DNA of 64,000 bases from Chryseobacterium lathyri. Lineage in GTDB: Bacteria > Bacteroidota > Bacteroidia > Flavobacteriales > Weeksellaceae. Numbering within the stretch: the first letter of the stretch is position 1; every line of letters starts with the position of its first letter. Shown here piece by piece: positions 44,077 to 53,268 of this stretch. The DNA lies in assembly GCF_003290185.1 (NCBI RefSeq), contig NZ_QNFY01000016.1, positions 1 through 64,000 of the forward strand, written 5' to 3'. The notes under the pieces were generated by a model. It was not told the DNA's origin, did no database searches, and was given only the letters and a program-made list of their open reading frames with translations. Position numbers and translations under genes: made by a program.

Positions 44077-45165
44077 ATGAATGCATTATTAGGAGTTTTT
44101 TTTCACTTCTTAGGAGGTTTTTCTTCGGGGAGTTTTTACTTGCCCTATAAGAAAGTAAAAGGCTGGTCCTGGGAAACCTATTGGTTGATAGGAGGAGTTT
44201 TTTCCTGGATCATCGTTCCGCCGCTTGCGGCATTTCTTACCATCCCTAATTTTTGGGAAATTATCCTGAATGAAAGTTCTTCCATATTGGGGCTTACGTT
44301 TTTGTTTGGTGCTTTGTGGGGAATTGGAGGTTTTACTTATGGCTTGGGGGTTCGGTATTTGGGAGTAGCACTCGGAAGCAGCATTATTTTGGGGCTTTGC
44401 ATGGTGTTTGGCTCGCTGGTTCCTTCTATTTATTATGAATTTTCTCCGCAAACAGGAAAAGATAATATCGGTTTATTGTTTTCCAGCAAATGGGGCCAGT
44501 TTGTTCTATTAGGGCTTCTGGTTTGTGTAGTTGGAATCATTATCAGCGGAAAAGCAGGGATGATGAAGGAAAGAGAACTGCAAACCGATTCAACAGATCC
44601 TCACGGTGTAGAAGTAAAAACGGAGTATAAATTCGGATTGGGATTAATTGTTTCTATCATTTCCGGAGTTTTAAGTGCGTGCTTCAACTTCGGACTGGAG
44701 GCCGGAAAGCCAATGGCAATCGTAGCCAATGAATTATGGAAAAATTCTAACCCGGGACAGGGAGAATTCCTTTTTCAAAATAATGTAACGTATGTTGTTG
44801 TGCTTTGGGGCGGAATGGCAGTCAACCTTGTAGGCTGTTTGTATTTAGCCATTAAAAATAAATCATATACCGATTATACCAAAAGAAACGTACCGGTTTT
44901 ACGAAACCTGATTTTCTGCGCGCTTGCCGGAACTATGTGGTTTTTACAGTTTTTCTTTTACGGTATGGGCGAAAGTAAAATGGGCAATGGCGCCAGTTCG
45001 TGGATTTTACACATGGCATTTATCATTTTTATAGCTAATTTATGGGGAATTATCATCAAAGAGTGGAAAGGAGTTTCTAAAAGAACCATTACTACCATTG
45101 CTGTTGGAATGATCGTCATGTTTATTTCTATTTTGATGGTAGGATACGGAAACTCTTTGAGATAA
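44077..45165 (+). CDS. rhaT: L-rhamnose-proton symporter RhaT
   Basis: A 362 aa inner-membrane transporter with about ten hydrophobic segments. The N-terminus HFLGGFSSGSFYLPYKKVKGWSWETYW is the RhaT hallmark. It takes up L-rhamnose freed by GH106 and delivers it to RhaI. It has its own operator candidate upstream and a strong terminator downstream (45231-45256), so it may be the last gene of the unit that starts at the PL11 gene. Confidence 0.95.
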   Translation: MNALLGVFFHFLGGFSSGSFYLPYKKVKGWSWETYWLIGGVFSWIIVPPLAAFLTIPNFWEIILNESSSILGLTFLFGALWGIGGFTYGLGVRYLGVALGSSIILGLCMVFGSLVPSIYYEFSPQTGKDNIGLLFSSKWGQFVLLGLLVCVVGIIISGKAGMMKERELQTDSTDPHGVEVKTEYKFGLGLIVSIISGVLSACFNFGLEAGKPMAIVANELWKNSNPGQGEFLFQNNVTYVVVLWGGMAVNLVGCLYLAIKNKSYTDYTKRNVPVLRNLIFCALAGTMWFLQFFFYGMGESKMGNGASSWILHMAFIIFIANLWGIIIKEWKGVSKRTITTIAVGMIVMFISILMVGYGNSLR

Positions 45166-45230
45166 GCTTCATTTACGATTTAACATTATCATTTGTATAG
45201 TTTCAGAGTTAGAATTTTAACTCCTTTAGA

Positions 45231-45256
45231 GGCACTGATTTTTTCAGTGTCTTTTT
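45231..45256 (+). terminator. Rho-independent terminator after rhaT
   Basis: GGCACTGA (45231-45238) pairs with TCAGTGTC (45244-45251) around a 5-base T loop, followed by TTTTT. The 8 bp stem has one G-U pair. It isolates the second susCD operon from the upstream RG-I enzyme cluster. Confidence 0.85.
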
Positions 45257-45327
45257 ATTAAAAATAATTTAACTCTAAAAAAGGATTGTCTATTTAAAAT
45301 AGGAACTTTTAATTCACGGTTTAGTTA

Positions 45328-45338
45328 AGTATTGTACT
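45328..45338. promoter_or_regulatory. Candidate operator AGTATTGTACT upstream of second susC
   Basis: AGTA-TTG-TACT is a perfect inverted repeat. AGTATAGTAC occurs upstream of rhaEW (50870) and AGTATAC upstream of the GntR gene (59364). It may be a GntR binding site; the motif is short, so this is tentative. Confidence 0.35.
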
Positions 45339-45494
45339 GAATAATTGATAATTTACGGTTTTTTTATTATTTATTTGAAATATAATTTAAATATTTCTGG
45401 TTAATCATGATAAATTATGAATGTTTTAATACAGGATATTGCAGGATGCCCGAATTTTTGTAACGGTGTATTTTGGTAACATAAAAATTAACAT

Positions 45495-48400
45495 ATGTCT
45501 TTGATAGTTAAACACAAAAATATAAAGCGAATAGTGTTTCCGGCATTTATGCTTTCAACAAGTTTTGTCTGGGGGCAAAAGGCAGTAAATGATACTGTGA
45601 AGAATGGTATAAAAGATATTGAGGAAGTGGTCGTTATTGGTTATGGTAAAGTTAAGAAGTCGGATTTAACGGGATCTGTTTCTTCAGTTTCTGCAAAAGA
45701 TTTAGCAGCTACACCGGCAATGAATGCTTTACAGGCACTGCAGGGAAGAGCTGCAGGTTTGAATATTGTGACAGCGGGTGGTGCTCCGGGAGCCAGCGCA
45801 AATGTTACAATCAGGGGAGGTTCTTCCATTACTCAGAGTTCTGATCCGCTTTATATTGTAGACGGCTTCCAATTGGATAACGCTTTGAATGTGATTAATC
45901 CTAATGATATTGAAAGTATAGATGTGCTAAAAGGAGCTTCTGCCATTGCCATTTATGGTGCCCGTGGTTCCAACGGTATTATTGTTATTAAAACTAAAAG
46001 CGGGAAAAAAGGAAGAACGGTTGTCAACTACAATACTTTCATGTCATTTGATATGCTTTCAAAAAAACTGGATATGCTTTCAAATCCAGAACAATATGTA
46101 AAATATCAATACGAATTGGGAGTGCTTCAGTCCAAACCATCAGCGTGGAGTAATGTTTTTGACAATAATTTGGGTACAGATTCACCAGGATTTTATTCAG
46201 GAGCCTATCAGAGAATTGCCAATCGCTACGGATCTGCTTCTGCATTAGACTGGCAGGAAAAAATGTTGGGAGGAACAGGTTTAACTCAGAACCACAACGT
46301 AAACGTTTCTGCCGGAAACGATAAAACACAGGCATTCATTAGTTATAATTACAATAAGCAGGAGGGTTTGCTTCAAAATTATAGCGAAACAAGAAATTCA
46401 TTACGTGCCAATATCACTTCAGAGTTGTATAAAGGGGTAAGAGTAGATTTCAACACCATGTTTACGAACAATTCTGTAAACGGGGGAGGTGCTTATTCAG
46501 GAATGAAAAAAATTCTTCTTCAGCCTATCACCGGGGGAACATTATTTACTCAGGATCAGTTGTTCAACACTCAGACTTTCCCGGATTTTTCAGCTTTAGA
46601 TTCTGGGTTCGATACAGAAAACCCATTCATAGAAACCCAGGCATCTACTTCGAACAAACGTACAAGAACATTCGTAGCCAATGCAGGTATCGAATTTGAC
46701 TTTCTGAAAAACTTCACATGGAGAACCGCCGGACAATATAGCTGGACAAACAGTAAATCAACATCATTTTCAGATCAGAATTCCCGTGCCTTTCTTACAG
46801 ATCCTATCAACACAGGGATTAACGGAAATATTGCCAATGCGGAAACATTCCGTTATCAGATCACCAATACTTTGAATTATAATAAAACTTTTGGTGAAAA
46901 ACATAAAGTAAATGCTTTAATCGGGAACGAAATCTGGTATGAAGAATCCGAAGGAAGCAGCATGAGGCTTACAAAATTCCCATATCCTAATTTCGGATTG
47001 GATGATATTGCCAACGCAACGGTTGCCGATAAAAATACAGATAGATCAAGCAACAGCTTACTTTCCTATTTTGCCCGTGTGAATTACAACTATGATAATC
47101 GTTATTTAATTACAGGAACAATACGTGCAGATGGTTCTTCAAAATTTGCAGAAGGTTCTCGCTGGGGATATTTTCCGTCTGTAGCAGGTGCATGGCGTGT
47201 TTCTCAGGAAAATTTCTGGCAGGGTCATAAGATCGATAAAATCGTTAATGATTTTAAATTAAGAATTGAATATGGGGTTACGGGTAACAATGGAGTTGCT
47301 AATAACTTATGGAGAACCAATGTTTTACTTACAGATTATCCAATGAACAATACTCAGGGATATCCGGCATACGTTACAAGTACAAACTGGGGAAATCGTG
47401 ATCTTCAGTGGGAAGAGCTGAGAACAACCAATATTGGTGTAGATTTAGCTTTTTTTAAAAACAGAATTAAATTAACCTCCGAATGGTATAATAATAACGT
47501 AAGCAAAATGCTTTTCGAAAGTGTACTTCCCGTTTCTTCAGGATATTCAAGACAATACCAGAATATTGGTTCTATGAGAAACAGGGGGATGGAATTCACA
47601 CTAAATACGGTGAATTTAAGATCAGAAAATTTCAGATGGACAACAGATCTTAATATCTCTTTCAATAAATCTAAAGTTCTTTCTCTTGAAAACGGACAAC
47701 TGAATAAAACATTCAGCGTAGGAGGCAGCAGAACGGGAATGGTGACTTACTACGCAACTGTAGGAGAGGAATTAGGAGATATGTACGGATATATTTATCA
47801 GGGAGTATATACCACGGATGATTTTACTCAAAATCCGGACGGATCATTAACCTTAAAACCGGGAGTTGTAAAACCTTCAACCGGAACTCCTAAACCGGGA
47901 GATATGAAATTTGCTGCTGATAATGAAGCAGGAGATCAGTTTACAAGAAAAATGCAGAAGATCGGAAACGGTACTCCGGACTTTATCGGGGGAATCAGTA
48001 ATAATTTCTCTTACAAAGGCTTTGACCTGGCCGTATTTATGAAATTCAGCGTTGGGAATGATATTTACAATGCTACTAAACAAAGTTTAAGTCCATATGC
48101 AATGTTCCAGAATGTTCCTTCAGAATTCGGAAACAATTATTATCATTTGATTGATCCTAATACGGGACAGGCAACAACTAATCTCATCAGGCTTAAAGAA
48201 CTAAACCCGGATGAAAATTCAAGACTTTGGAGTCTGAGCAATGCAAATACTGTAAATATTGCTTATCCATCATCATATTATGTAGAAGACGGTTCTTATC
48301 TGAGAATTTCCCAGGTAACATTAGGATATTCTTTTCCCAAAGAGTTTTTAAATAAAGTGATGCTGTCTAATGCCCGTATTTATTTTACAGTTAATAATTT

Positions 48401-48536
48401 GGCTACAATTACAGGGTATTCAGGGTATGATCCTGAAGTTACGGCGGCAAGCGGGGTGACTGTTACACCTGGATATGACAGTTCTACATATCCTCGTTCA
48501 AGAAGCTATGTTCTTGGTCTTAATTTAACTTTCTAA
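45495..48536 (+). CDS. SusC/RagA-family TonB-dependent transporter, pair 2
   Basis: A 1013 aa outer membrane transporter. The signal peptide ends STSFVWGQ. A TonB-box-like IEEVVVIGYGKVKKSDLTGSV follows almost at once, then the plug with LQALQGRAAGLNIV and IYGARGSNGIIVIKTKSG. It ends in an aromatic residue (GLNLTF). Like pair 1 it lacks the N-terminal carboxypeptidase-like domain. Placed between RG-I enzymes and rhamnose genes, it probably imports RG-I oligosaccharides. Confidence 0.95.
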   Translation: MSLIVKHKNIKRIVFPAFMLSTSFVWGQKAVNDTVKNGIKDIEEVVVIGYGKVKKSDLTGSVSSVSAKDLAATPAMNALQALQGRAAGLNIVTAGGAPGASANVTIRGGSSITQSSDPLYIVDGFQLDNALNVINPNDIESIDVLKGASAIAIYGARGSNGIIVIKTKSGKKGRTVVNYNTFMSFDMLSKKLDMLSNPEQYVKYQYELGVLQSKPSAWSNVFDNNLGTDSPGFYSGAYQRIANRYGSASALDWQEKMLGGTGLTQNHNVNVSAGNDKTQAFISYNYNKQEGLLQNYSETRNSLRANITSELYKGVRVDFNTMFTNNSVNGGGAYSGMKKILLQPITGGTLFTQDQLFNTQTFPDFSALDSGFDTENPFIETQASTSNKRTRTFVANAGIEFDFLKNFTWRTAGQYSWTNSKSTSFSDQNSRAFLTDPINTGINGNIANAETFRYQITNTLNYNKTFGEKHKVNALIGNEIWYEESEGSSMRLTKFPYPNFGLDDIANATVADKNTDRSSNSLLSYFARVNYNYDNRYLITGTIRADGSSKFAEGSRWGYFPSVAGAWRVSQENFWQGHKIDKIVNDFKLRIEYGVTGNNGVANNLWRTNVLLTDYPMNNTQGYPAYVTSTNWGNRDLQWEELRTTNIGVDLAFFKNRIKLTSEWYNNNVSKMLFESVLPVSSGYSRQYQNIGSMRNRGMEFTLNTVNLRSENFRWTTDLNISFNKSKVLSLENGQLNKTFSVGGSRTGMVTYYATVGEELGDMYGYIYQGVYTTDDFTQNPDGSLTLKPGVVKPSTGTPKPGDMKFAADNEAGDQFTRKMQKIGNGTPDFIGGISNNFSYKGFDLAVFMKFSVGNDIYNATKQSLSPYAMFQNVPSEFGNNYYHLIDPNTGQATTNLIRLKELNPDENSRLWSLSNANTVNIAYPSSYYVEDGSYLRISQVTLGYSFPKEFLNKVMLSNARIYFTVNNLATITGYSGYDPEVTAASGVTVTPGYDSSTYPRSRSYVLGLNLTF

Positions 48537-48553
48537 TATGTAATATTTAAATC

Positions 48554-50632
48554 ATGAAAAATATATATAATACTCCCATATTTCTAAGAAAACTAGTCAT
48601 TCTTCCCTCAATTTTCGTAGCCGTTTTAGCAATGAATTCATGCAGCGAAGATTTTCTGGATCAGCCTGCTTATAATTCATTGGATACAGAATCTGTATTT
48701 AAAAATATAGATACTGCAGAGATGTTTGTTCTGGGGTGTTACAGAGGTATAGTTCCAACTGAAATGTATTATCAGCTGGGGGCAGGAGACACCGTAACCC
48801 ACTCCTCAGAAGATGGTTCTACAAATAATTCCAAATATAATATTGCCAACTATCAATATGATGCCTATACTCCGAATACAGTTACAGGGATTTACTCTGC
48901 GATGTATGCGGTTATTGAAAGAACAAATATTGCAGTGAGCGGATTAAGCAAAATGGAAGCAAGCACAAAACGTGATGCTTTATTGGCTGAAGTGAAGGCC
49001 ATTCGTGCATTTTGTTATTATAATTTAATTCGCGTTTACGGAGACGTTCCTTCGGTTTTTAAACCTCTGGATGAGATGGATCCGAATGACCCAAATACAT
49101 TATATCCAAAACGTACTTCAAGGGACGAGATTTACGATCGCATCATTGCTGATCTTCAGGAATCTGTAGTAAACATTCCAAATTTTGGACAAAGTGGATA
49201 TGCAACAACAGAACGTTTAACGAAACAGGGAGCTAATGCCTTATTGGCGAGAATTGCCCTTTATGCAGCAGGGTATTCCCTTCGTTGGGACCTGAATACC
49301 GGAAGCGGGGCCATGATGTCGCGTCGTAGTGATAACAGCAGAGTTCAGCAGTTGTACCAGATTGCAGACAATGCCTGTGCTGCTATTATCAACGGAGGGA
49401 CAAATACTTTGGTTCAGGCCCAGGGAGGCAAAAGTGGTTTTGAAGCGCTGTGGTTCAATTTCTGCCAGAGAAAATTTTCAGTGACAAACTCAGAAATTCT
49501 TTGGCAAGTTGCTGAATATGGGGCAAATACAAACTCAGCTTTTGGAGTGTACGCCAATGAGGGTTCCCGTGGAGGAACGTATGGATCAAGAAAGGCACTA
49601 CAATTCATTCTTCCTAGTTATTATCTGTCTTTTAACCAGGGAGATACACGTAGAGATGTTTCTTGTACTTCTTACAGTGTATACTTCTTAAATAATGGTT
49701 CAGCAGGGGATACCTGGGTGAATGCCGGAACTACATTTTCCTGCATTCTGTCAGGTAAATTCAGGATGGGATGGTGTGTTGCGCCTCAGGCGGCAGATGC
49801 ACGTAATTTAAATATTCCTATTTTAAGATATGCGGATGTTTTATTAATGTATGCAGAAACCCAGAACTATTTAAACGGAGGGCCTACTGCTGCGGGAACT
49901 TCTGCTTTAATGCAGGTAAGAAACCGTGCAGGAATCGGGGCTATATCGGTTCCGTCTGGTCAGCAGGCATTTGAAGCCGCTATTGTTCAGGAGCGTAAAT
50001 GGGAATTTGCAGGAGAGTTTAATCTTCGTACAGATTTGATCAGAATGAATCGTTTGGCAAGCGAAATTGATGCGACAAGGCAGGCGATGAAAAACTTGTC
50101 AAACAAAACGGGAGCCTATGCAAATACACCTGTTTACCGACTTTATAAACTTGAAAAAAATGCACAGGTTTATGGTGATCCGTTTTTGGCATTAAAATAT
50201 ATTGATATTACGAGTCCTGCAGAAATTGCAGTAATTACTAATGTTCCGACGAGTTCTACAGGCTTCGCGAATTATCAGACCGCATTAAGAGCTATTGCAG
50301 TAGCACACGGACAAGCCACAACAACGGATGACAAATGGTATCCTGCAAATATGTTCCAGGCTTATAACAGTACATTTAACAGCAATGCAAAAAGGACAGC
50401 CGGATTTATAGGAGCTGCTGCAGGCCAGCTTCAGATCGGGAGTATCATCTACACCAAGCCAACAGGCTCAGCAGAAAACGGAGGAACATATCCCAACTGG
50501 ATAGAAGGCGGGGGAGACGGTCTTTTCTACGGATTTGTACCGAATAAAACAGAATTGCTTCCTTTTGCTGCACAGTCGGCAGGTCATCCGTTGGTTGATA
50601 ATCCAAATCTGAGTCAATTGCCCGGATATTAA
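48554..50632 (+). CDS. SusD/RagB-family surface lipoprotein, pair 2
   Basis: A 692 aa SusD-type protein, longer than pair 1 (604 aa). The lipoprotein signal ends MNSC (C30), followed by SEDFLDQP, which fits the acidic surface-export signal. The N-terminal segment LLAEVKAIRAFCYYNLIRVYGDVP and C-terminal ILRYADVLLMYAETQNYL and ERKWEFAGEFNLRTDLIRMN match the family. It is 17 bp after susC. RG-I fragments are the likely ligand, from context. Confidence 0.93.
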   Translation: MKNIYNTPIFLRKLVILPSIFVAVLAMNSCSEDFLDQPAYNSLDTESVFKNIDTAEMFVLGCYRGIVPTEMYYQLGAGDTVTHSSEDGSTNNSKYNIANYQYDAYTPNTVTGIYSAMYAVIERTNIAVSGLSKMEASTKRDALLAEVKAIRAFCYYNLIRVYGDVPSVFKPLDEMDPNDPNTLYPKRTSRDEIYDRIIADLQESVVNIPNFGQSGYATTERLTKQGANALLARIALYAAGYSLRWDLNTGSGAMMSRRSDNSRVQQLYQIADNACAAIINGGTNTLVQAQGGKSGFEALWFNFCQRKFSVTNSEILWQVAEYGANTNSAFGVYANEGSRGGTYGSRKALQFILPSYYLSFNQGDTRRDVSCTSYSVYFLNNGSAGDTWVNAGTTFSCILSGKFRMGWCVAPQAADARNLNIPILRYADVLLMYAETQNYLNGGPTAAGTSALMQVRNRAGIGAISVPSGQQAFEAAIVQERKWEFAGEFNLRTDLIRMNRLASEIDATRQAMKNLSNKTGAYANTPVYRLYKLEKNAQVYGDPFLALKYIDITSPAEIAVITNVPTSSTGFANYQTALRAIAVAHGQATTTDDKWYPANMFQAYNSTFNSNAKRTAGFIGAAAGQLQIGSIIYTKPTGSAENGGTYPNWIEGGGDGLFYGFVPNKTELLPFAAQSAGHPLVDNPNLSQLPGY

Positions 50633-50643
50633 TTCAAATAAAA

Positions 50644-50760
50644 TTTAACATTAAGAAATTTAGAATGTATGATTTAAGGGTTTAAGCTAAAATGTTATGC
50701 TTCAAAAACATTTTGGATGTTCCTTAATAGTTCTTAACCTTTTACATTTCTTAATGGTTA
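50644..50760. repeat. Foldback repeat, CATTAAGAAAT / ATTTCTTAATGG arms
   Basis: TAACATTAAGAAAT (50646-50659) is complementary, with one gap, to ATTTCTTAATGGTTA (50746-50760). It has the same design as the elements at 24114-24242 and 54627-54729. Confidence 0.5.
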
Positions 50761-50869
50761 CAATAAAAACAACCATAACCACAAAATTATTAATCAAAAT
50801 AACCGGAATCAGATTGATATAGAATTCATTTATTTAAACGTTAATTTATCTTTAAATAAAGCATTTAGC

Positions 50870-50913
50870 AGTATAGTACGGGATGCTATAAAAAATATTA
50901 CGATCTAATTTTG
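50870..50913 (+). promoter_or_regulatory. Putative promoter and operator of rhaEW
   Basis: TAATTTTG at 50906-50913 fits the Bacteroidota -7 consensus TAnnTTTG, 28 bp before the start codon. AGTATAGTAC (50870-50879) lies where a -33 region or operator would be and resembles the palindrome ahead of the second susC. No clear -33 TTTG is seen. Confidence 0.35.
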
Positions 50914-50941
50914 GTTAAAATTTAGAAATATAAGATAACAA

Positions 50942-53044
50942 ATGGAAAAAGTAAAAGCATTTAATTACGTAGACTATTTATGGGATGAAAACAAAGCGGC
51001 ATCTTTAGGAAATGATCAGGTGGCTTTATTTTTATACCGCTCAAACATATTAGGGGCAGATTTAAGAATTACCAATTATGGAGGAGGGAACACAAGTTGC
51101 AAAACCATTGAAAAGGACCCGTTAACCAACGAAGAAGTTGAGGTAATGTGGGTAAAAGGTTCAGGTGGCGACATCGGAACTTTGACTAGAAAAGGAATTG
51201 CCGGATTATACACAGAAAGACTGAGAAACCTGAAAAATGTGTACCAGGGCTTGGCAGATGAAGACAGAATGGTAGGCTTATTTAATCACTGTATTTTTGA
51301 TCTGGACAGCAAAGCGCCCTCTATTGATACGCCTTTACATGGTTTACTTCCATTCAGACATATCGATCACCTTCATCCGGATGCTTTAATTGCGGTAGCT
51401 GCTGCAAAAGACAGCGAAAGAATTACAAAAGAAATCTGGGGCGATACAATGGGCTGGGTTCCATGGCAGCGTCCGGGTTTCGACTTAGGATTGCAATTGG
51501 AAAAATGTTTAAACGATAATCCTGGAATCCGAGGAATTGTTTTGGGCAGCCACGGATTATTTACCTGGGGGGATACTTCTTACGAATGTTACATCAACAG
51601 TTTGGAAGTTATCGAAATGGCTTCTGAATATATTGCTAAAAAAATCGAAGAAAAAGGGCAGGTTTTTGGCGGACAAAAAGTGGAATCTCTTCCAGCTAAC
51701 GAGCGTAAGAATAAAGCAGCTCAATTGATGCCGTTGTTACGCGGTTTAGCTTCATCTGAAAGCAGAATGGTTGGCCATTTTATAGACAGCGATGTTGTGT
51801 TAGAGTACATCAATAGTAATGATTTGGAGCGTTTAGCACCACTGGGAACTTCTTGTCCGGATCATTTTTTACGTACGAAAATTCAGCCTTTAGTTTTAAC
51901 TTTAGACAAAAATGAAGATTTAACTGATTCTAAAGCTGTTTTAGAAAAATTAAATCCTCTTTTCGAACAATACAGACAAGAATACAAAGAATATTACGAA
52001 ACCTGCAAGCACCCAAACAGCCCCGCAATGCGTGATCCGAACCCTGTGATCATCATTTACCCGGGAGTGGGGATGTTCAGTTTTTCAAAAGATAAGCAGA
52101 CAACGCGTGTTGCAAACGAATTTTACGTAAATGCAATCAATGTAATGCGTGGTGCAGAAGCCATTTCTGAATACACTTCTTTACCGAGACAGGAAGCATT
52201 TGACATTGAATACTGGTTGCTTGAAGAAGCGAAACTTCAGAGAATGCCCAAAGAAAAGCCATTGTCAAGAAAAATTGCAATCGTAACCGGAGCCGGAGGT
52301 GGAATCGGACAGGCTATTGCAGACAAAATGGTTCAGGAGGGCGCAGTAGTTGTTTTCACAGACCTGAATCAGGAAGCTTTAGATTCTGTTACAGAAAAAT
52401 ACAGCAAAGATCAAGCTGTAGCCGTAACTTGTGACGTGACCAATGAAGAAGCGATTGTCAATGCTTTTAAAGATACAATTTTAGCATTTGGTGGAGTAGA
52501 TATCATCGTTCATTCTGCTGGTTTAGCGATTTCTAAATCTTTGGAAGATACTACAACAAAAGATTGGGATTTATTAGAAAATGTTTTGGTAAAAGGTCAG
52601 TTTTTGATAGTGAAAAATGGTGTGGAAATCATGAAAAAGCAAGGTTTAGGAGGAGATATCGTTAATATTGCAAGTAAAAACGGATTGGTTGCCGGACCGA
52701 ATAATGTAGCTTACGGAACTGCAAAAGCAGCCCAACAACACATGACAAGATTATTGGCAGCAGAATTGGCAACGGATAAAATTCGCGTCAATGTGGTAAA
52801 TCCTGACGGTGTAATCGTAGGCAGCAAAATCTGGGAAGGAGCCTGGGCAGAAGGCCGCGCAAAAGCAAACGGAGTTACTATTGAAGAACTGCCTGCATTT
52901 TACGCAAAAAGAAATTTATTAAATGAAATTATTCTTCCTGAAGACATTGCCAACGGAGTTTTCGCCTGTATCGCAATATTAGATAAAACGACAGGAAACA
53001 TCATCAATGTAGATGGAGGAATGGCAAATGCATTTCCAAGATAA
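50942..53044 (+). CDS. rhaEW: Bifunctional rhamnulose-1-phosphate aldolase / L-lactaldehyde dehydrogenase
   Basis: A 700 aa fusion. Residues about 1-410 form a class II aldolase-type domain (GGGNTSCK near 40, then DGLH-like and HxH segments such as LPFRHIDHLHPDA). Residues about 440-700 form a short-chain dehydrogenase with VTGAGGGIG (about 445) and YGTAK (Y about 590). It splits L-rhamnulose 1-phosphate to DHAP and L-lactaldehyde, and then oxidises the aldehyde to L-lactate. The next genes are rhaI, rhaB and a lactate dehydrogenase, which supports this reading. Confidence 0.92.
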   Translation: MEKVKAFNYVDYLWDENKAASLGNDQVALFLYRSNILGADLRITNYGGGNTSCKTIEKDPLTNEEVEVMWVKGSGGDIGTLTRKGIAGLYTERLRNLKNVYQGLADEDRMVGLFNHCIFDLDSKAPSIDTPLHGLLPFRHIDHLHPDALIAVAAAKDSERITKEIWGDTMGWVPWQRPGFDLGLQLEKCLNDNPGIRGIVLGSHGLFTWGDTSYECYINSLEVIEMASEYIAKKIEEKGQVFGGQKVESLPANERKNKAAQLMPLLRGLASSESRMVGHFIDSDVVLEYINSNDLERLAPLGTSCPDHFLRTKIQPLVLTLDKNEDLTDSKAVLEKLNPLFEQYRQEYKEYYETCKHPNSPAMRDPNPVIIIYPGVGMFSFSKDKQTTRVANEFYVNAINVMRGAEAISEYTSLPRQEAFDIEYWLLEEAKLQRMPKEKPLSRKIAIVTGAGGGIGQAIADKMVQEGAVVVFTDLNQEALDSVTEKYSKDQAVAVTCDVTNEEAIVNAFKDTILAFGGVDIIVHSAGLAISKSLEDTTTKDWDLLENVLVKGQFLIVKNGVEIMKKQGLGGDIVNIASKNGLVAGPNNVAYGTAKAAQQHMTRLLAAELATDKIRVNVVNPDGVIVGSKIWEGAWAEGRAKANGVTIEELPAFYAKRNLLNEIILPEDIANGVFACIAILDKTTGNIINVDGGMANAFPR

Positions 53045-53060
53045 TAGATTAAAAAAATTA

Positions 53061-53241
53061 ATACAAAAGCCTTTTTTGACACTTAAGTTGATTAAGTTAA
53101 CTGTAAAATGTAAAAAAGAGCACCTAAGTTTTTTTTGAAAATCTTTGATTTTCTTCTTATGTGGACTTTTTATTTTCATTGATTTAAACTTTTTTAAAGC
53201 TTAAGTGTTCCAAAATGTTTAAAAATAAGAAGCTTTTGTGT
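53061..53241. repeat. Nested foldback element between rhaEW and rhaI
   Basis: Two pairs of arms are nested: ATACAAAAGC (53061-53070) with GCTTTTGTGT (53232-53241), and ACACTTAAG (53079-53087) with CTTAAGTGT (53200-53208). It fills the 224 bp spacer, and a large stem-loop is possible. Confidence 0.55.
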
Positions 53242-53268
53242 CTATAAATCAATTCAAAAAATCAAATT

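Larger units (their letters stand above)
45166..45494. other. Spacer between rhaT and second susC
   Basis: A 329 bp spacer. It holds the rhaT terminator at 45231-45256, an AGTATTGTACT palindrome at 45328-45338, and AT-rich promoter-like sequence. No gene is visible. Confidence 0.55.
50633..50941. other. Spacer between susD 2 and rhaEW
   Basis: A 309 bp spacer. The left part is a foldback element (50644-50760); the right part holds an AGTATAGTAC motif at 50870-50879 and a -7 box at 50906-50913. No gene is visible. Confidence 0.5.
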
